From Rhodospirillales bacterium (GTDB lineage Bacteria; Pseudomonadota; Alphaproteobacteria; Acetobacterales; Acetobacteraceae), in NCBI GenBank assembly GCA_017304945.1, contig JAFKLG010000071.1:16474-80473 (forward strand): a DNA stretch of 64,000 bases, given 5' to 3'. Shown piece after piece: positions 60,456 to 64,000 of this stretch. The notes under the pieces were generated by a model. It had not been told where the DNA came from, searched no databases, and was given only the letters and a program-made list of their open reading frames with translations. Within the stretch, counting starts at the first letter, position 1; every line of letters starts with the position of its first letter. A program made the translations under genes and the position numbers.

Positions 60456-62236
60456 TGAAAGGCACCCCGCTTGCCGAGAGCCCGGACGTAGGCCGCCGCC
60501 GCTTCGTCCAGGGCCTCGCCGCCGTGACCGCGGCGGCCGCTCTCCCCTTCCCGCTTCGCTCGGCGCTTGCGGCGCCCGGCCCGGCACCAATTCTGAGCGG
60601 GCGGGATTTTGCGCTCGAGATCGGGCCGGTTGCCGCCAACATGACCGGCCGGCCGCGCATGGCGATCGGCGTCAACGGCCAGGTGCCGGCGCCGATCCTG
60701 CACTGGCGCGAGGGTGATACGGTGACGCTTGCCGTCACCAATCGCCTCTCCGAACCGACCTCGATCCACTGGCACGGCATCCGCACGCCTGCCGATATGG
60801 ATGGCGTGCCGGGGCTGAGCTTTCCCGGCATCGCGCCGGGCGAGACCTTCACCTATCGCTTCCGCGTGCCCCAAAGCGGCACCTACTGGTACCACAGCCA
60901 TTCGGGCTTCCAGGAACAGAGCGGCCTTTACGGCGCGATCGTCATCGAGCCGCGCGGCGGCTACGCGCAGACTTTCGATCGCGATTACGTCGTGCTGCTT
61001 TCCGATTGGAGCGACGAAAATCCGGAGACCATCGTCAGCAATCTCAAGTTCCAGCCCGACTACTACAATTACGGGCAGAGAACCGTCGGCACGTTCTTTG
61101 CGGATGTACGCGAAAAGGGTCTCGGCGCGACGGTCTCGGATCGCCTCGAATGGGGCGAGATGCGCATGAGCCCGACCGACATCGCGGATGTCACGGGCGC
61201 CACTTACACCTATCTCGTGAACGGCAAGCCGCCGGCCGCCAACTGGACGGCGCTGTTCCGCCCCGGCGAACGCGTGCGTCTCCGCTTCATCAACGGCGCT
61301 TCGCAGAGCATCTTCGATGTCCGCATCCCGGGCCTGAAGCTCACCGTCGTGCAGGCGGACGGCAACGATGTCGAACCCGTCGTGGTGGACGAGATCCGCA
61401 TCGGCACCGCCGAAACCTATGACGTCGTCGTGCAGCCGGCAGCGGAGCAGGCCTACACGATCTTCGCGCAAGCCGCCGACCGCAGCGGCTACGCGCGTGG
61501 CACGCTGGCACCGCGCGGCGGCATGTCAGGGCTTATTCCGCCGCTCGATCCGCGCCCCATCCGCGGCATGGCCGATATGGGTATGGCCGGCATGGATCAC
61601 GGCTCGATGGGCGGCATGAGCGGAATGGACCAGGCAAGTATGCCCGGCATGGATCATGCCGCCATGGGGCATGGCACGATGGCTGACAGCGCGCCGAAGG
61701 CTCCCGGCATGGCGATGAGCGGCGAGACCGGCACGCTCACCCGCGGCGTCGAAGTCGATAACGTCGCCATGATGCCACAAGATCGGCTTGGCGAAGCCGG
61801 CACCGGCCTCGACAACAATGGCCGGCGCGTTCTCCGCTACACGGATCTTCGCGCGTTGAAACCCGGAGACGACAAGCGGCCGCCCTCGCGGGAGATCGTG
61901 CTGCATCTGACCGGCAACATGCAGCGCTTCATCTGGGGCTTCGACGGGAAGAAATTCTCGGAAGCGCAGCCCATTCATCTCGCGCGCAACGAGCGCGTGC
62001 GCTTCGTGCTCATCAACGACACCATGATGGAGCACCCGATCCATCTGCACGGGCTTTGGAGCGAGCTCGAAAACGGCGAGGGCGAATACCGGCCCTACAA
62101 GCACACCATTCTCGTCAAACCCGGCGAGCGGCTGAGCTATCTCGTCACGGCCGATGAGCCCGGGCGCTGGGCCTATCACTGCCATCTCCTCTACCACATG
62201 GAGATGGGCATGTTCCGCGAGGTGCGCGTAGCATGA
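60455..62236 (+). CDS. copA: Multicopper oxidase CopA (copper-resistance protein A)
   Basis: A 593-residue periplasmic multicopper oxidase exported by Tat (GRRRFVQGLAAV, residues 13-24). Copper sites are complete: SIHWHGIRTPADMDGVPG, GTYWYHSHSGFQEQSGLYGA, MMEHPIHLHGLWSE and RWAYHCHLLYHMEMGMF, giving the type 1, 2 and 3 ligands. A Met/His-rich insert at about residues 370-415 (MADMGMAGMDHGSMGGMSGM and onward) is typical of CopA/PcoA and binds further Cu(I). It oxidises Cu(I) to the less toxic Cu(II) and sequesters copper. It overlaps copB by 4 bp. Confidence 0.96.
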   Translation: MKGTPLAESPDVGRRRFVQGLAAVTAAAALPFPLRSALAAPGPAPILSGRDFALEIGPVAANMTGRPRMAIGVNGQVPAPILHWREGDTVTLAVTNRLSEPTSIHWHGIRTPADMDGVPGLSFPGIAPGETFTYRFRVPQSGTYWYHSHSGFQEQSGLYGAIVIEPRGGYAQTFDRDYVVLLSDWSDENPETIVSNLKFQPDYYNYGQRTVGTFFADVREKGLGATVSDRLEWGEMRMSPTDIADVTGATYTYLVNGKPPAANWTALFRPGERVRLRFINGASQSIFDVRIPGLKLTVVQADGNDVEPVVVDEIRIGTAETYDVVVQPAAEQAYTIFAQAADRSGYARGTLAPRGGMSGLIPPLDPRPIRGMADMGMAGMDHGSMGGMSGMDQASMPGMDHAAMGHGTMADSAPKAPGMAMSGETGTLTRGVEVDNVAMMPQDRLGEAGTGLDNNGRRVLRYTDLRALKPGDDKRPPSREIVLHLTGNMQRFIWGFDGKKFSEAQPIHLARNERVRFVLINDTMMEHPIHLHGLWSELENGEGEYRPYKHTILVKPGERLSYLVTADEPGRWAYHCHLLYHMEMGMFREVRVA

Positions 62237-63009
62237 GCACCTTGCGCATTCTCCTGATCGCGAGCCTTCTCGGCTTTGCGGTTTTTTCTGCCAAAGCCGA
62301 AACGCAGACCGAGCCGCAGATCATCTTGCCCGGGAGCATGATGGGTCATGGCGATGGCGACATGGCCGCCATGGACCGCAGCATTTTCTTTCATGGCATC
62401 CTGGACCAGGCCGAGGGCCGCATCGGCGGCGGGCAGAGCGGTTTCCGCTGGTCCGGCCAGGCGTGGATCGGCACCGATTACGACAAGCTCTGGCTCAAAT
62501 CCGAGGGATTCGCGCTCGGCAAGGGCGGTGTCGAGGATGGTCAGAACGAAGTGCTCTACAGCCGAGCCGTCTCGACGTTTCTCGATCTTCAGGCTGGTCT
62601 GCGAACGGATTGGGATTCCGGAACCGGCCGCACGTGGGCGGCACTCGGTGTGCAAGGCCTGGCGCCGCTTTTCTTCGACTACGAGGTGACCGGTTATCTG
62701 AGCGATGGCGGGCACGCCGCGCTCAAGCTCGCCGGCTCCTATGATTTGCTCATCACGCAGCGCCTCATCCTGCAGCCGAATATCGAGATGAATTTCTACA
62801 GCAAGGCCGATCTCGGGCGCCGCGTGGGGGCCGGCCTTTCCGACATCGATGCCGGCTTGCGCCTTCGCTATGAGATCAGCCGGAAATTCGCGCCCTATGT
62901 CGGTGTCGCTTATGTGGGCCGCTTCGGCGAGACCGCGCGCTTCGCCCGGCAGGAAGGCGAAGGGGCAACGGCCGTGCAGTTCGTCTTCGGCATCCGGAGC
63001 TGGTTCTGA
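62233..63009 (+). CDS. copB: Copper-resistance outer-membrane protein CopB
   Basis: A 258-residue protein with a signal peptide (LRILLIASLLGFAVFSAKAE) and an outer-membrane beta barrel. Conserved CopB/PcoB stretches are IFFHGILDQAEGRIGGGQSG then FRWSGQAWIGTDYDKLWLKS, ALGVQGLAPLFFDYEVTGYL and EISRKFAPYVGVAYVGRFGE; it ends in Phe (FGIRSWF). The short N-terminal Met-rich part (GSMMGHGDGDMAAMD) is reduced compared with the longer Met-repeat CopB of Pseudomonas. It works with CopA in copper resistance. It overlaps copA by 4 bp and the cytochrome gene by one base. Confidence 0.94.
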   Translation: MSTLRILLIASLLGFAVFSAKAETQTEPQIILPGSMMGHGDGDMAAMDRSIFFHGILDQAEGRIGGGQSGFRWSGQAWIGTDYDKLWLKSEGFALGKGGVEDGQNEVLYSRAVSTFLDLQAGLRTDWDSGTGRTWAALGVQGLAPLFFDYEVTGYLSDGGHAALKLAGSYDLLITQRLILQPNIEMNFYSKADLGRRVGAGLSDIDAGLRLRYEISRKFAPYVGVAYVGRFGETARFARQEGEGATAVQFVFGIRSWF

Positions 63010-63581
63010 TGCGGACCGTCCTGCTCACGCTCCTCGCCACGCTTGGGCTGATCACATTGGCCGGCACCGCGTTCGTCTACGTCGGTGCCTATGACGTGGC
63101 GGCCACACGGCCCCATTGGCCGGTAACGCACTGGGTCATGGAGACGATGCGCATCCGCGCGATCAAGGCCCAAGCCGCCGGCATCATGCCTCCGGCCGAC
63201 CTCATGAGCCATTCGAACATTCTCAACGGCACCGAGCACTTCGCGGCGCATTGCGCGACCTGCCATGGTGCACCGGGGGTTCCGGCCGGCGATATCGCAG
63301 CCGGGCTCTATCCCAAGCCGCCCGATCTCAAAGACACCGCGCAGCGCTACACGCCGGGCGAGCTGTTCTGGATAGTGAAGAACGGCATCAAGATGACGGG
63401 AATGCCCGCGTGGAGCGATCACGACGATCAAGCGCTCTGGGGCACCGTCGCCTTCATCCAGAAGCTTCCCGGGCTGAGCGAGGCGGCTTATGCCCAGATG
63501 GTGATGGCCACCATCGCCCAAGGCGGACATCACCATGGTGGTGATCCCCCCGACACCGATGGCGGCGCCGGTCATCACTGA
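63009..63581 (+). CDS. Membrane-anchored c-type cytochrome (copper operon)
   Basis: A 190-residue protein with an uncleaved N-terminal membrane helix (RTVLLTLLATLGLITLAGTA) and one cytochrome c domain. The heme motif is CATCHG (EHFAAHCATCHGAPGVPAG), with a distal Met in KMTGMPAWSDHDDQALWG. The tail is His-rich (GGHHHGGDPPDTDGGAGHH), which could bind copper. In copA-copB operons of Alphaproteobacteria such a cytochrome may pass electrons during copper oxidation; this is an inference. It is the last gene of the operon; its ATG overlaps the copB stop. Confidence 0.88.
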   Translation: MRTVLLTLLATLGLITLAGTAFVYVGAYDVAATRPHWPVTHWVMETMRIRAIKAQAAGIMPPADLMSHSNILNGTEHFAAHCATCHGAPGVPAGDIAAGLYPKPPDLKDTAQRYTPGELFWIVKNGIKMTGMPAWSDHDDQALWGTVAFIQKLPGLSEAAYAQMVMATIAQGGHHHGGDPPDTDGGAGHH

Positions 63582-63793
63582 TCATCGGCTGCTGTATAAG
63601 TCGGCCGCTTCGCGTCCTGCGCCATACGCGCGCTCGCAGATCTTCGGCCATGGCGGGCGCTGCAACCTGCACCCTGCCTCGAGCCGTGTAGCCGCTGCTC
63701 GAGGCTGGCTTGGCTGTTATCGGGATTGGCGCGCTGTGGGTCGTGCAACGGTCCGATGACGGTCATGGGGAGTGGTGGCCGACAACGCGAAAG
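63582..63793. other. Intergenic region with possible gene remnant
   Basis: No convincing gene. On the plus strand from about 63692 a short open stretch reads LLEAGLAVIGIGALWVVQRS, like a single transmembrane helix, but it lacks a start codon and has an upstream stop. It may be the tail of a lost gene at the edge of the copper block. Nothing else is recognised up to the rRNA-operon terminator. Confidence 0.3.
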
Positions 63794-63821
63794 CGCCCGC
63801 TCCTGATGCGGAGAGCGGGCG
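63794..63821 (-). terminator. Terminator of the rRNA-tRNA operon
   Basis: CGCCCGCTC (63794-63802) and GAGCGGGCG (63813-63821) form a perfect 9-bp stem with a 10-base loop. On the minus strand it lies 32 bp past the 3' end of tRNA-fMet and is followed by CTTTCGCGTT, a partial T-run. Confidence 0.6.
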
Positions 63822-63853
63822 TTCTGACCGGGCTCTGGAAGTGTTGGGAACGT

Positions 63854-63930
<77 letters not shown>

Positions 63931-63965
63931 TGGGTGCTGTTGTGAGTGAGGGGTGGATTGGAAGA

Positions 63966-64000
63966 CCTGGCGGCGACCTACTCTCCCGTGCCTTGAGACA
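63966..64000 (-). rRNA. rrf: 5S rRNA, 3' end only
   Basis: On the minus strand the last bases of the window read GGGAGAGTAGGTCGCCGCCA, the conserved 3' strand of 5S rRNA, which then continues beyond the right edge. The exact 3' end is uncertain by a few bases. Together with tRNA-fMet it shows that an rRNA operon on the minus strand enters the window here. Confidence 0.88.

Overview
The DNA is very G+C-rich and reads as alphaproteobacterial, most likely Acetobacteraceae/Rhodospirillales. Supporting signs are a divergent ubiA next to rsmE-gshA, an hdaA-ppk-ppx block, Hint-domain surface proteins, a class GCS2-type GshA, and a 5S rRNA followed by initiator tRNA. Genes are packed with many 4-bp stop/start overlaps. 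I see no insertion sequence, phage or CRISPR array. G+C and codon statements are by eye, and all family assignments are by motif reading without a database search.

Layout. 1-5.6 kb: a truncated SARP/BTAD-like regulator, then gshA and rsmE divergent from ubiA and a small methyltransferase. 5.7-10.1 kb: a sulfide/persulfide module (DUF442-SQR fusion, persulfide dioxygenase, peroxiredoxin, TauE/SafE exporter). 10.1-15.5 kb: pgi, then an ECF42-type sigma factor flanked by two DGPF/YCII genes, each preceded by the same GTCGG-N17-CGTCCTTGGG element, then a VOC protein and an amidohydrolase. 15.5-24.2 kb: an interspersed palindromic repeat, an MFS pump, alkB, a FUSC protein, an unknown gene, a divergent Mfd-like helicase and a disordered Ser/Gly/His-rich protein.

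24.3-36.1 kb: a mostly minus-strand cluster with overlapping genes that looks like an uncharacterised inositol/glycan pathway. It holds inositol-3-phosphate synthase, a histidine phosphatase, NhaA, a HAD phosphatase, a CgeB-like glycosyltransferase, a sugar nucleotidyltransferase, two methyltransferases, an apparently circularly permuted clan GH-A hydrolase, a PIG-L deacetylase, a GT4 glycosyltransferase and a FemAB/GNAT acyltransferase. 36.3-40.1 kb: a large beta-helix/Hint protein with an embedded Cys-His-Asn peptidase-like region.

40.5-43.1 kb: a GrrA/GrrM-type RiPP operon. A secreted precursor with eleven W-x-N triplets in 12-residue repeats is followed by a radical SAM/SPASM maturase and a secreted Pro/Met-rich CxxC protein. 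This is the most distinctive system in the window. 43.1-50.1 kb: ggt, dehI-like, hdaA, ppk and ppx, all on the minus strand. 50.3-59.3 kb: a porin, a three-part fused FAD oxidoreductase (HcnABC/opine-oxidase-like), priA, fsa/tal, a DUF484 gene and xerC. 59.5-63.6 kb: a copper-resistance operon (Cys/His-rich secreted protein, CusF-like lipoprotein, CopA, CopB, cytochrome c) with visibly lower G+C. It ends beside tRNA-fMet and the 3' end of a 5S rRNA, which belong to an rRNA operon entering from the right on the minus strand.
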